The notes beneath the pieces were generated by a model. The model did not search any database, was not told the origin of the DNA, and saw only the letters and a list, made by a program, of their open reading frames with translations. The position numbers and the translations under genes are program-made. A stretch of 64,000 nt of DNA from Lichenostomus cassidix. Its lineage: Eukaryota; Chordata; Aves; Passeriformes; Meliphagidae. Below are positions 39,421 to 53,145 of the stretch, in pieces (positions within the stretch are counted from its first letter, which is position 1; each line of letters opens with the position of its first letter). The stretch is taken from positions 5,269,522-5,333,521 of the forward strand of contig CM039211.1 in assembly GCA_008360975.2 (NCBI GenBank), read 5' to 3'.

Positions 39421-40173
39421 TGTATATATTTGTGTGTGGGAGAGGCAGAAGGAAAGGAGGAAGAAAGAGAGAGGAGGAAATCTGTAATTTGATGAACATT
39501 TCCTAATAAAACAGCAGCAGTGTTGGTATTTGCATGGTGGAGGGGCAAGGTCAGAGCCCCATGGTGCAAAGGTCTGTTCTGAAAGAGCATGCAGATGAGC
39601 TATGAAGCAGGTGACATGAGAAGAGGAAAAACAAATGGGAAGAGTGGGAGAAATAGCAATAATTTTTCAAGACTTTTTTATGCCTTTGTCTGGAGGGTCC
39701 AAATCCATCTGAAACTGATGCAGACATCCCTCTCTGTGGGTTACAGTGTTGGACAAATATGTGGGACCGTGATCATGTTCTCCATGAAGGGTACCCAATA
39801 TCTAGAAGATTGGCTGGTTCATCTTCTCCTGCAGCAGAGACTGTATCTCAACAGCCCTGTCCTTGTATTGTGTTTTTCACCCTGAGTCCTGTAGGGCTGC
39901 AGAGGCAAAGGCCACCCCCATCAGTGTGTCACAGAGGTCTCTCCATGCCTCCTCATTTCTTTGCTCCTGCAGCAAGTTGAGGAGGCTTGGGCTGCAGCAC
40001 GAAAAAGACACATAAAAAATGGCTGCACCCATTTACATAATAATTTGCCCACTCATGTTGTCCTTCCTCAAGGCAGGTTGTCCAGCAGTGCTTTTACTGT
40101 GGCCAGTAAAATCAGTGGAACACAGGACACAGTGGAGAGCCTCTTTACCCCAGAATGGTAACTGTCACCTTAA

Positions 40174-40320
<147 letters not shown>

Positions 40321-40935
40321 TGAGAGATCAGTGCAAAGTGTGCAGTGTTGCCCTGGGGGTGGGCAGAATGTGTGTTCCACCTTGTTCCCAGTCCCCATGC
40401 TCAGATCCAGCATGGGACTGCAGGTCAGCCTTGGGGTGCATGATTGCTCTTGGTTCACTGTGCCGACAAGAAGCCCTGGCCCAAACCTCTTGTCTTCCTG
40501 CTTCTGATAAAATTCTTCCAGAGACATCGGGTGTTGCTGGAAAGCACCATTTGTTGAGGGTGGGGGATCCAGTTCAGGAAAACTTGTTGTGCCAGTTTCC
40601 TTACAGCCAAATGTGAGCTCCACTGCTTCCCATGTCTTTGCTGCTTGCTCTTGCATGTGCTTTGCATTTCTCCCTGATGTAGAGTTGTGTTTGCTCCCCA
40701 GTTGTCTGCATGCACACTCCATCTCTCCTCAGTAAGGGACCACTGTGCTGGTGCAGCCTCACTGATGTCAGCATGGTCCCTATGAGCAGTGGGAGATAGA
40801 AGCCCTGTAACTCCTGCAGGATCATGGCCCTCATGTGAAGGATAAACATAATCCATTTTACACCCCTGTCAAAAGCTGGCCCACTTTGACCTTATATACA
40901 TGTAGCATGCAGTAATTAGAATTTTTCCCTGCATA

Positions 40936-40943
40936 ATTTGCAT
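40936..40943 (-). promoter_or_regulatory. Octamer core (POU site) in intron 9
   Basis: ATTTGCAT within an AT-rich stretch that also holds ACCAATTAATTG about 30 bp further on. Motif match only. Confidence 0.25.
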
Positions 40944-43277
40944 GGATGAGGTAAGTAAAATACCAATTAATTGTCATCTCTCAACACAGGAGTAGCATGC
41001 CTTAGAGATTTCCAGATTTATGGATGACAGGGCTGTTATATGTGACCTCCAGCAGTGAAATAATTTTGAATTTTTGTCATACTTTTTTCATCCAGTTTCT
41101 TTGTTTTAAGTAATTGAGTCCCCATGTAATTGAACCATCCAGGCTGTATTCATCATGGTTCTTGTCCTTAAACAGATCCTTCGGGAGCAATAGACAGCCT
41201 CTACCTCTCATGCCATGGTGCTGGTATAATGCTGCTATTTGCTGTGCCACATTTAAGGGTTTGTTAGTGCTTCCATCATAAATCAACAGACAGACCTTCA
41301 CCTAATATGGATGGGCATAGCTGCACAAAGCCAGGGGAGTCCCTGTGCTGAAACCCACTGTTTCCATGGTCACAGCCAGCGGTGCTGCCAGAATTTTGGT
41401 TGAGCAGTGTGGGGAGGAGGCTTTTGCGAGAGGCAAGAGGACACACCATGCTTTTGTCTTTTCTCATTCTGCAGCTCCTTTTGAATCAGAAGAGCTGCTA
41501 CAGCAGTGCTCTGCATCATGGATAGGCCTGGGAAGCCAGGTTGTGTGTGACTTTTTAAATCTTCCTTCCAAAGTGGTAAAGAAAGTGTCATGATACTAAA
41601 AGTAAATGATAACCCAGCCCTCACCATCCCCTTCTGCATGAAGACAGAGCTTTTGGAGAGGCTTTTGGGCTATTTACTGTGTTCCTGCCTGTGGATATCT
41701 ACCTCCAAGGGTGTGCACACTATCTGGAGCCATCCCAAAGGCATTCCTGAGCTTTGTGCTACCCCACAGGGGTGGGCAGCATCCCCTTGATTCTGTCAGC
41801 AGCAGGTTACACCCATGACCTGCTCAGCTCTTTATTTGAGGTGATGGACCTGTACCAGCTCTGAGCATGCTGCCCAGGGTGGTAGCCAAGGTAGGACCTC
41901 CTTGTGATGCCCTGAAGAAGCTGGAGATGGGTAGGTCTGGGTTTCAGAAGACTTTGAAGCAGAGGCTGATCATGAGACAGATGCTTGCTGCCAGGACCTT
42001 TTACCTGTGCCATTCCCTTTTTTGTGCATTCATCCTCTTTTTCTTATTTCCTTTTTGGATCATGCATTTTGGGGGCAACTTCCGACGCATCTTCAATGTA
42101 TGGGCAGTTATGGGGATAGGTTGCTCCTCACAGCAAAGCTTATGTCTCAGGTTGGTGAGGATTTCTTCAGCAGTATTTACTCAGTAGCATGCCGGGAACA
42201 TGTGTTTAAATGAGGCAAGGGCAAAAAGAATCAAATGCTAACATATTCTGTCAGAAACTGTAGCTTTCTTGAAATTGAAATGTTTCATGCTATAATGTCA
42301 ATGCTGATTTTTTTTTTTTTTGGTTGGAAAATGTTAAAATATATAATCTTGGCTTCCTTATTTTTTTCCTCTTCAATATACTTTGTTTCAGCAGTTAAAA
42401 AAAAAAAAGGGAGTTTTTGTTCTGCAGCAAGTCCTAAAGATGAACTTACCATTTCAGTTCAGTCTGGTCACAGAACTGGGAGGGGCTGGAGTTTCCTGGA
42501 GAGGGAATCCCCTTACCTGACCACTGATAGGTCCAAGTACAGTGATATGAACTGATCAAGAATGTGTCTTCAATCAGCCATAATCTATGCACCAGATGTC
42601 TCTAGTGCCTTGCAGGGTTCCCTCTTATCCACAGCTCTGCCTTTGCCACTGGAAGCCTGATCCTGCAATCCCTTCTCCCTAATGCCTGCTAATCCCGCTG
42701 GTAGTTTAGGAAAAGTAGGAGTCTCTAGTAGAGCCTTTATAACCTGCCCCAAGTCTCCCTGCACACCCAGAAGGTGCCATGTGATGAGCCTGGGCACATG
42801 CAGTGGAGAATAGGTTAATTTGAGCTATATCCAGGATGCCTCCACTCCTCTCAGGAGTATATGTGAGTGCATTTAGTAATTCTCTCCTGAGAGTAAGCTC
42901 TGGCAGTATCAGCCTCAGAGCAGAAACCTTGATAAAATTAATCAGGACTGGTATATTACCTGACACAGTTTGTTTTACAAAGTCCCGCTCCTTTCAGTGA
43001 GATGAAAGTGTAATACTGTAAGCACTTAGCAGCACCTACGTTCAATTAATTCCCTGTGCTGGCAAGGAAGAATTGCACCACAGCAGTCACACAAGGCTGG
43101 GACCTGTGAAAGAGGAGCTAAAAGGAGAGATGCCATGACTTGCATCTCTCCAAGTGGCAGGAGGAAAGGATACTTGGATTGAAAAATTGTATTTGAGTAG
43201 AGTATAGAGAGAGATGAGAATGGTGAGAAGGCTTCTGTTTTTAATCCCCAGTCTTTGTTTGATATGTGTGGAGCAGC

Positions 43278-43302
43278 GGGGGGGTGGGGGGGGGGGCAGG
43301 GG
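43278..43302 (+). repeat. G-run, G-quadruplex candidate in intron 9
   Basis: An almost continuous G tract with only a T and a CA interrupting, giving runs of 7, 11 and 4 G. It satisfies the G-quadruplex pattern on the transcript strand. Confidence 0.85.
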
Positions 43303-46300
43303 CAGTGCGAGGTGGTGTCTTCAGGGAAAGGCAGAACCATGCTCCTGGCATGCAAACAGTGGGAAGTGACTGTCTGGCCCCAGCAGAGCACCAGTTACTC
43401 ACCATGACCCCACTGCCTGCTCTGCCCGTGCTTTGGTGCTCCTCACTTCCCTGCACCAGGCGCCAAGCCGCTTCTACCCCAGCTGTCACGGAAACCAGTG
43501 CAGATGGGGCACTCTGCTCCTTCCTCTCTGGGGCAGTCCCAAATGCTGTGCCCCATGGCTCTTGGGGGACGGCAGGCAATCAAGCTGTAGTCCTCCAGAA
43601 AGATCAACAGAAGCAAGGGCAGAAGAAGTCAGTTACCTGCTGCAGCTCTGCAGCATCTTCATGCTCTTGCATACTGTATCGGCCCTGGTGGCACCCACAC
43701 CTCTTGGTGTCAGAGACATCACACACTTTGCTGTGGGGGGTGACTCAGTCCCACCTTGACTGCAGCAAGAATGAGGACTGACCCCAAGTTCCTGGGGGAG
43801 TGTGCTGGGAAGAGGATATAAAGCATTTGTGTGGTCTGGCTTGGTGGCTGAAGTAGGTATTTCCATCTGAAAACCAGACAAAGAGGTGAGGGAAGGAAGA
43901 TCTTTTTACTTTCTTTCTGTCCCACCTTTTCCTGCTAATGACCTGCAAGTACAGTGCAGGGATGCGCATGGAGGCATGTGCATGAGCACACAGGAGGCGA
44001 ACACATGCACGTCTAGGGCTCAGGCTGTTACTGTCAGCACATACTGGTGCACACCAACATAGGATCAGCTCAACATGTGCATGCTAAGGGCAGATAACAG
44101 CAACACTGTATAATGAAGAAAAACGATTCAGTTTTATGCTGCCTTGTAGCATTTGGCTAGATGCTGTTGGCTGTGGGTTCTGTTTGATACAGTGTCTCTG
44201 CTCCCACACAGATGTGATCCCTGTGCACTGGCTGGGAGGGTTTGGCTGCACCATTGTGGTGCCCTATCTGCCAGGGCTGGCACAGCATCATGCAAGGGCA
44301 GGGCTTGGAGCCCCTCAATTAGGATTAGATTCAATTCCTCTGTGGGATTCTGTGGAAAGATTAGAGAACAAGTAGGCACTAGAAATGACTGTGTCAAGAA
44401 ATAAATTGATGATAGTATGAATTAGAAAGGAAAAATGACGGAAGGATGGACTAGTGTGTTCTGGATGGGGGCATGGTGACAGGAAGAGTGAGTGCTTTCA
44501 TTTTTCACTTTAAATACAAGCTTCTTTGATTGCACAACTGAAAGGCAAACAGTCAAAATCTAACTTGAGAGAAATATAAGACCTTTGGAATGCATGGGAG
44601 AAATATTGGGCTTTTTGTAGCTGTATTGAGTCAGAACAACAGTGGAGGAAAAGAGAGTGGGAAAACAAAAGGCCCTGACCCTCAAAAGACCCCATTTACC
44701 CCAAACCCTCAGAAAGCACTGCATCCAGCTCTGGTGGGACCTACACGCTGCTCCATGAGCCAGGGTGAAACTGTTTGGTGCTGCTGGATCCCTCCTGTGT
44801 ATTTTTCACCCTTCTGCCTGAGCTGAGCTGGCATGGCTAGTGTTAATGCTGGTGACAGTGGGGACTGGGATCTCCACTGAACACCACCACTGCCTGCTTC
44901 ACACCAACCTCCTGGTGGTGGGATGGATGAGGACAGCAGTTCCACCTGGCTCTTCACTGGTATGTGAGCTGCTTTACCTCAAGGTACTGCCTGCCCTGCA
45001 GTGCAAAATGATCTCCAAGGACATCTGTGCAGTTGGATTGGACACGAGGGGACATGGGCCAGCAAACTGGGCACCCCAAGAGGGCAGCCCCTACAGAACA
45101 TCCCCAAAACCCCAGCTAAACATGGCACGAACATTTCGAAGTCTGGCCAGCTGTTAACATTTGCCTTTGCTCATTCAAGACTGGCCAATTTGACTAGAGA
45201 ATGCTTCTGTGCTTTCAGTGGCTTGAGTTTGGCTGGGATACTAAGTATCCTGCATTTAATTTTAGGCTACTCACGGGAATGATGTTCACTGTCCTTGTGA
45301 AGCTTTCCAGTATTCTCCAGGAAATATAGTTTCTGAGGCTGGGGCTTGTTAGCCTGATGTCAATTACCTGGAAGAAGGCTATCTGTCCAGCCTAGGATAG
45401 CAGTTGTGGTTCCCTTAGCAGGTAACACAAGACTACACTTGTGCAAATATAAATGGAATGATGACATATTGAAGGGGTCTGCTTTGCCACCATTGGCTAT
45501 GGCTTAAAATTTTTACCTTTTAGTAAGTAAACCTATATCAGGTTGGCTCCTTCCTAGGAGTTTGTATACAGACATCTTTGCAAACACTTATCCTCACAGT
45601 GAAAATCACAGAGTGATTTCACAGACTCTCTTGAATTATTCTTGTGTATGGTAAAACTGTCTTTTTAGTCAGCTAGGACCACACTCCTGAAGATTGCTTT
45701 ATTTTCTTTAAACCTAGTCCTTCGCAGTGGGTTTGTCTGATTTTTAAATGTGGATGTCTGGGTCACTAAGCATGGCATTGAGGACAATACAGACTCATAC
45801 ACTACATACAAACTCCTGCACAGCACTGTGCAGAAGGCACATTCCAGTAGCCAAATTCCTTTGTTTCTGACCCCTTCAGAGTTGCAGCAGCAGAGTACCA
45901 CATGTTGTGGTAGGACACTGATCGTGACAAAGACGTTTTCTTCTCCAACTCTGATTGTGCTGTGCAGAGCATTGCAGATACTGTGCATTAGCAAATGCTG
46001 CCTGAGCTCTGTTTTTTGGGTGCATCAGCTTGTGCTCTCTTGGAAAGGAAAAGTAGGAGGCTGGTGATGAAGCCTGAGCTGATGTCCTGATGTGGCACTC
46101 TGGACAAAAGCAGCCTAGAAGGAATAGCTGGGCTTGTATGTCTGATGGATCCTGGTGGACCCACAACAGTGAGGTACACCCACATTTTGCTGGTGGTTAA
46201 CAGTGACTTTCCCTGAGCTTCCTCCTAAGAGTCTGGCTGTGTGATTCTCCCTCTGTGCCTGGTCTTTTGAACTAGCAGCCCTCGAGTAATCACTCAGGAT

Positions 46301-47660
46301 ATTTTGGAGTGAACAGCAAAGCATTCATCTGGAGGCTGTGCAACAAGAGAAGATGCCAGTAGATTTGCCAGCCACCCAGAGGTGGAGGCTTTTGGCTCAG
46401 CACAGAGCACATGACCAAGAGCACCAGGCATGCCAGCTGGTTCTCCTCCCAGCTCCAGAAGGTGTGCAGGGCCATGGAGGTGGAACAGCTGGGGCACTGC
46501 CACACTCAGGCTATGTCCAAGGGCTAGGCAACCATTGGACCTGCAGAAGCAGGGTTTGCTAGAGTCTGGGATGGGAAGTGAGCAGCCAAAAAAACCCCAT
46601 TTAGCTTCACTACCACTGATGCTTTCCTAAGAGGTGCACAGTCCCCACTGAGCTCTGGTGGCATCACCTTCTCCTGGTGGGGTCAGCTCGTCTGCCTCAC
46701 GGAAGCAGCAGAAGTCACTGCCTCTGCAGCAAGTCACATCCAGGGCTGTGAAGCCCTTTGACCGTGTCTGACAGACTGCTGTCCCATGTGTGTTGAAGGC
46801 AGGGAGCTTAGGATGGAAGGTAGCTCTCAGACATGGCCACTCATGAAACAAACCCTACAGCCCTGAGTACTCCAGAATTGTTCTTTGCGTTGGCTCTTTG
46901 TTGCTCATCCAGACCTGCCTGGTGGTCTCAGATGATGTCTCAGTGCAAGTCCATCCAAGGGGGTTGTTCCACACTGTGATGTGCCTTCCATCTCACGCAT
47001 GTGAAAGTGGTGACCTGCAGATCAAACTGGTAGCGCCTTGAACATTTTTTTGCCTGACTCCCTTCTTAGGATGGATCAGAGTTCGTTTTATTGCTGGTGT
47101 GCTTGGAAGGTTTTTTAACAGCTGGTGCTGACTGGACAGATTGGTATCTCTCTGGATAGAAGTCAAAGACTCTTCCTGATTCAGGAAAACAGTTCAGGTT
47201 CCTGGTGATCCTTGGGTAATCATGCTGTCTGCCAGTACTTAGCCCTGCAGGACAGAAAATTGTCACCAATATTTTTTAGGCTTTTTCTTGGTAAACAAGT
47301 GCTTTCAGTGAAATATTTTCAATGCTTTGGGGCTCAACCTGCTCTCCTCCTTTCAAAAGGAGGGGAAAAAATCAAAGAAGTCAGGATATAGTAGTGTGTT
47401 GGGGTTGGAATATCTTTACTTTCCATTTTGAAAAACAACTTCTTCTGGTGAAGTAAATGAACTTGATACTTTGAGTGAAGGAAAGGAAGAAGGTGTTAAA
47501 CAGCAAGCAGCAATGCAAAGAAATGGTAGCCTCCTTCTCATGCAGAATGCATGAATGCAATTTTTATTCTATTTAACAAGCCTTTATTGAAGCTTTGGCT
47601 GCTTCTGCCACCCGTTGTCAGAACGCTGCAAGCTGGCACCTTTCCACCTTTGTCTTCCTC

Positions 47661-47664
47661 ACAG
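47661..47664 (+). promoter_or_regulatory. PAX5: Possible tandem splice acceptor of the last PAX5 exon
   Basis: An ACAG preceded by a good T/C tract (TTTGTCTTCCTC) lies exactly 18 nt upstream of the acceptor used for the conserved reading frame. Using it would insert six codons, VVSSLT, in frame between the exon 9 leucines and GSPYYY, with no stop. The sequence alone does not show which site the spliceosome prefers. The conserved protein favours the downstream site, but the upstream tract looks at least as strong. Confidence 0.35.
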
Positions 47665-47682
47665 TGGTCTCATCTCTTACAG

Positions 47683-47759
47683 GCTCCCCCTACTACTACA
47701 GCGCCACAGCCCGTGGGGCAGCCCCGCCAGCTGCTGCCGCTGCCTATGACCGCCACTGA
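47683..47759 (+). CDS. PAX5: PAX5 coding exon 10 (C-terminus, stop codon)
   Basis: This terminal coding part of 77 nt ends in TGA at 47757-47759. With the G carried over from exon 9 it encodes [20 protein letters not shown], then AYDRH and a stop. The SPYYYS start, alanine/proline-rich middle and YDRH end are diagnostic of the PAX2/5 C-terminus, and RGAAPPAAA is the PAX5 form. Against mammalian PAX5 I note T for A in SAAARG and A for T before AYDRH. In mammals this tail belongs to the inhibitory region that dampens the neighbouring transactivation domain. The reading frame continues unbroken from exons 8 and 9, so there is no sign of a pseudogene. Confidence 0.95.
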
Positions 47760-48256
47760 CGCCAGAGCCCAGGGCATCGGCACTGACGGCACACACCGTC
47801 TGGGACAACCATGACAAGTCACCTTGCTGCCACCATGCCAGCCACTCCACAAGGGAAGCAGAAAGTACCTAGTAGGAACATGATAATTGAAAATTTGCTC
47901 TTTAAACCTGTTGAACTGATTATTGTATTCTTAAATCTGGTTGGGTCTTGAATCAAACAGAGAAGCAGGAGGAAGTGGTTCTCCTGAAGCTCTGCGTGGT
48001 CAAAAATGCATGGTAGCTTCATGATCTTTGCAGCCGGCTGGCTACTGCTTTAATTGCCTGCGGGTGCCATGGCTGTATCTGGGGATAAGGAAGAGGTGTG
48101 AGCAGCTCCCCTTGGGGCAGCTTCCTCTTGCTGCACACTGAAACAGGCTGTGAGACTCAAGGCAATTTTCTGTTATTTTTCTTTTTCTTTTTGTTTTTCT
48201 TTTTTGTGTGTAGCAAAGAAAAAATCAGTCTGCTCAATTTCACACAAGCACACCAC

Positions 48257-48264
48257 TGTAAATA
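48257..48264 (+). promoter_or_regulatory. Pumilio-type element TGTAAATA in the 3'UTR
   Basis: This is a perfect match to the PUM1/2 consensus UGUAHAUA. It is a motif match only and one hit of this length is not statistically unusual in 6 kb. A second copy lies at 53888-53895. Confidence 0.3.
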
Positions 48265-51086
48265 TTTGCTTGTTTGTATTACTGTAAGAGTAGCTTAAGC
48301 ATAAACAGCAACATTGTACAAGTATGAACTCAAAACACATCTGAAAGTGTGTTTTGAAACTGGTGCACTGATTCAAAGAACTCAGTAAGCTTTAAGCAAC
48401 TTTGAACCAGGTTAACATTCATTGTGGCTGTTTTTTGGGCTGATGTTATTTCTGTATGGAGTATCCTATCTGACAGTCGTGTGTGATCATGCTATATGCT
48501 GGTATCAAACACATGGGCAACTGAAAGACATAGGCAATTTTGTGATATTTTACTGCTTAATACTCATTTATGTTCATTTGTCATCATAACTAAACACTGA
48601 AACAAATTCACTAGTTTCAAGTCAAGCAGCATCCAGGAAGGAATTCCTAAATTACAGTTGACACCTTATGTATATCTCTACAGATTATGTGCTAAATCCC
48701 AGTCATGAAAATCCTGAGACGAAGGGAGAGAAATACCATGGTTATGATTTTTGTTAAGTGCATGTATTGAGTGGGGTGTACTGGACATGAGGGCAGCTGC
48801 ACTTGCTTTCCAAGGCAAGCTGGAGGGGAAGGTGCTTGTTTCGGGGGGGGTCTTTATTTTTCTGTGAAGGCATTGCAGATTCCAGCACTGTAGTCCAGAC
48901 ATGCCTGAGGGGAATTTTGCCCCATGTTTCTTCCCTCCTACTTGAAGTGGAAGCACTAATAGTCACATGTGTTTCAATGTGCAACTTGTGGGGGGCTAAA
49001 ATAAGAGAGGAGAGAAGCTACAAATGACGTAGCTAAGTAGAGCTAAGTAGCTACAACAATCACTGCCTCTCCGTGGAGCCAGAAGAACTGATGATCTCTC
49101 ACCACAGCCTCCCCCAACCCCAGACCAAGGCACAGACAACCTTGGCCGCAGAAGGATGATGGGCATGACCCCATCCCTGCCCTCCTGAGCGCAGTGGAAA
49201 AGCTCCCTGGTCCTCTTAAGACAAAGATCTGTCTGTAGCGTCCTTACTCCCGACCCAACCATCCTCTTCCACCCAGAGCTGCATGGGATCTGCTGAGGGG
49301 TCCTGTTGGTGCTTGCCTGCAGAAGAAATGTTGTTGGTGTCAAACCTGACATGCATTCCTGTGGATGAACATTCAAGCAGGTATTCACCAGCTTCCAGCT
49401 ATAGAAGCATTTCTCTGGCAGCTCCTGGGTTAACACTATTCTCTCTCCTCCCTCCCCACCTCATCACTTGTGCTGCATGTCTGGTATAGCAGCCACTGAT
49501 CTGCTGAGAAGTTCCCTCTCCTACTCCAGTGGCATCTCCTCATGCTATGGAAAGGCAGCCATCACTTCCAAGTTTCCAGGGCAGGTGTGTTCCAATCCTC
49601 AGCAGCCATGGAGACATCCCACCAACTCAGTGACATTTCAGCATGATCTTCACAGACCCCATCAGGAATTTTGGCCAGAGTCTTTGAAACTGTGCCCCTA
49701 ACCCAGAAATAAGTTTTGGACAGTATCAGTGATATCAGTGCCACTTTTCATCTTTCAGCAATTAATAACTGATACACACCTGTTTTTAACTAAAGACAAA
49801 TAACAGCATGGAAAATTTACACAAGGAACCTTCTGGAGCACTGTCTTGGGTTCATAACTATCTGAGTACCCCATGGTTGCTTGCACCCCTTGGACAATGC
49901 TGCAAAAGGTGTTCTTGTCCCTGGGACCACATGGGAGAACCTGGCCAACGGGGTGTGCATTGTGTCCACCCTGAGCACATGCACCTTCTGTGTGAGCTCA
50001 GGAAGGCATGTGGCTATCCAGTGCCTTGGCTGAAGAGATGAGAAACAAGGGTTTGACCGCAGGAGCTCGTATTGGATCCAGAGCAGAGCTGTGCTGAGTT
50101 ACAACAGCTGTTGGGACACCATCAGGCTTGGCTAAAACGTCTGCGTGCCTGGTGAGGGAACAGCAGTTTTTGTCATTCAAGTGGATCCTTGACCCACTCT
50201 CCTACTCTCCTGCAACCACATTACTTTTACTTGCTTCCTGAGCAGCATGGATTCTGTGACATACATTAATTCAGATAACATTGAGAAGACCAAACGTGAG
50301 ATTTCAGCAGGTGTTAGTATGCTCATGCCAGAAGAACTTGTAGTTGGGCTGGAGTCTTAGGAAAGACACGACAGGTGTATTCCCTCCAAATGATGGATGT
50401 GTGGATGCTGCTGGCTGAAGTCACCCTGAAGTGCTCAGGCCTAACAGGCCTCAAGGCTTTCATCAGGATTTCCTGAGGGCAGCCTTGGCCAGAGTGTCCC
50501 TGCCAGGCATGGTGGTGGGCTCTATCCCAGAGACTCTGTGGGTGCACAGGCAGCCGCTGAGGGGAAACCCAAAACTCCCACCCCTGCAACATGCAAAGCA
50601 GGGATTTATGCCTGACCCATCTCCCAAAACATGGCAGCCATGGCTTGTGCACATCTGCTGGCACATCCTTCTGTCAAGAACAGCCAGTAAGAGTTAGACC
50701 ATGGAGTATTCATGCCATGCTGCTGGAAAAGGCACTTCTTGAAGTACTTTCTGGTTTTGAGACTATTTTACCTGATATTTATCAACTGCTTTCCTCAGGA
50801 AGACTGGACTTTGTGTCTGTAGTCTTCATTGTGGGAATCTTCCTCCTTGGGGGGGAGCATCTTTGAAAGGCACTATTGGTAGAAGGTGGTCATCTCAGGA
50901 AGACAGAGGATAGCCTGCCTCCGTCTGTCCTCCATGGCCTCACTATTTCATGGGGGAGGGGTTACTGGGTAAGGTGGAGACAGGAAGCAAATGACTCTTT
51001 GGGGCTGCAAGGAGAGGAGAGAGCCAGCCCAGGGCTGGGATTTGGGGTGCCCTGCTAATCCTTTACCCAAGTGGGATGCCCTGTAG

Positions 51087-51093
51087 AGCATTA
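51087..51093 (+). promoter_or_regulatory. miR-155-5p seed match (7mer) in the 3'UTR
   Basis: AGCATTA is complementary to nucleotides 2-8 of miR-155-5p, a B-cell microRNA. It overlaps the first unit of an 11-bp triplicate. A 7-mer is expected by chance in 6 kb about one time in three, so this is weak. Confidence 0.2.
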
Positions 51094-51121
51094 CTAAATC
51101 ATTACCAAATCATTACCAAAC
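51089..51121 (+). repeat. Three tandem 11-bp units in the 3'UTR
   Basis: CATTACTAAAT, CATTACCAAAT and CATTACCAAAC follow one another directly, each differing from the next by one base. It is a small local duplication inside the PAX5 3'UTR. Confidence 0.8.
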
Positions 51122-52581
51122 CCTTGCAGAAATCAACCCCTAGAAGTGTCTTCAGGCAGCTTCATCACAGAACTCTGTAATACACTTGGTTAGATGGAGG
51201 GTTTTCCAGTACTTTACACTCCAGCAATAATTTTATCAAATGCATTGCTGACACAAACTAAAAAATTAAGTTTGAGAGGTGGAGAGGGAAAATGCTGCTG
51301 TAAGACTGAATCGATGGAGGCTGTGAGCCAGGATTGCATGAGCTGACCTGTTAAGGAAACTCTCAGTTAAATGCTGTCAAACTGTGTTGATAAAGAAGAC
51401 ACAAAATGTTGGGGACACTGAGTTTGTTTAGCAACTGTGCCTGAAGGCTCAGTTATGGAGATACTGTTGTTAGGCAGCTCTACTGACTGCAGAGCTCTGG
51501 ATGTCTCAGGACTAGATTGAGAGATCAAAAGCTTTGTTTGATCACTGTTTAGTTAAAAAACCACTTGGGGCTGTGGGGTCGTGGGGCCAGAGAGAGTTTT
51601 TTCATTCCAAGATGTCTGAGCAGTTCTCTGATTGGACTGGCAGGTGTTGAGACAACATCAGTGCTTGAGGCACTTGGGAAAGAGATGGTGAGGAAAGAAA
51701 CAGCACCAGAGTACGTGGAGCTCACAATCTGTCACCCCTCCTTAACTCCCTGTGATTGAGCCCTCTCAATGCTGTAGTGTGAGGGCAGCACAGTGGGAGA
51801 GAGCAGCGTAGTGGGTGAGGGAAGTGTGATGGTCTCACTGTGCCAGGTCATAGCAGCTACTGGATGTTGATAAATGCTTTGCCATGCTGGTCTTAGCTGA
51901 TGGTGTATTATTCTTTTTTTTTTTAGCTTATGTATTTATCACATCCTTCAGTATGGAGGAGAGAGGAAGCCATGTTCTGGTGTTGCTTATTTCCAGCCAC
52001 TGGTACCCATAGCTTCAAGAGCCATGGCCTGCAGCAGAGTCAACTTGTGTAGCTGTCACTGGCTGCAACATGGCTCTGACGAAGTGTCCTTCCCGGTGCT
52101 GTGCTCTTCTGTGCATGCATGTACCACTGGGAAGCATAAGGCCACAGGCACAGGAGGTAGCATAGCACTAGGCTGACCCACCCCATGACTGTCCCAGCAT
52201 ACTCTGGACAAACCTGTTTTTCCTTCTGGATTCATTGATTAAATGTAAGAGGACCAACAGCTCTTCGCTAACGTGCCCTGAAGTCTCTCTAAGCATGCAA
52301 GTGATCGTACCATATGGGTGTTGTTAGGCATAGCCAGGTCAGGCAGCCTGCATTGACAGAAGCACTGAGCACACATGCCAAGCCACAGCCACTGCCACTC
52401 TGCACTGGAGGCAGAGTGCTCAGTAGTGACACAAGACTGGGGACACCAGCTAGGAAGCACTGTAGTTCCTCATACCTGCTCTTGTCACAGGTACATGTTA
52501 CTGCAGCATGAGAAACAAAATTATCTGAAAGGATCATAAACAGTTCGTGTTCTTTTTCTGCTTGAGCTAATAAGACTTGAT

Positions 52582-52589
52582 ATGCAAAT
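52582..52589 (+). promoter_or_regulatory. Octamer core in the PAX5 3'UTR region
   Basis: A perfect ATGCAAAT. Motif match only; its place in a transcribed region makes an enhancer role less obvious. Confidence 0.2.
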
Positions 52590-53145
52590 GCTGAGTGAAA
52601 AGCACGTCAAAATGGTGCCTGGATTGCTCACCTCAGCATCACAGCTGGCATAGGTGTCAGCTCCAGCAGTGGCCTCACTCACCAGTCCCGTGAAAGGCTC
52701 ATAGAATGCAGGAGTTCCAGGGTGGGAGTCAGACTGAAAGGACTGAGCTGTATGCAGCTGCAGCACTGCTGGATAGGCAGGCATGGATGTAGGGATTGTT
52801 GTCTACACACTTGTATCTGTAGGCACACTTGAATATCTCAGAAGCTTGCAGGGCTTGTGGAGAGGCAGACCCTAGTCCTGCATTAGCCCCAGACACCACC
52901 CAGCCAGACCCCTGTGTCCAAGGTCTTCAGCTCTGCCCTGTCTAAATGAGGCGGGAAAAATTGTCAGTGGACATTTAGACCCATCTTTTCCTTTACTCAG
53001 CCTCCTGTGGGAAAAAAATCTTGTCCTGGTTTTTCACTTTGTAGTGGCCTTTGTACATTCTGAAATTACAGAAACTCATTTCATTGCAAATAGAATTCCT
53101 TTCCAAGAACAAAAAAAAGAAACATTTTTTCTTACAGACAAACTA

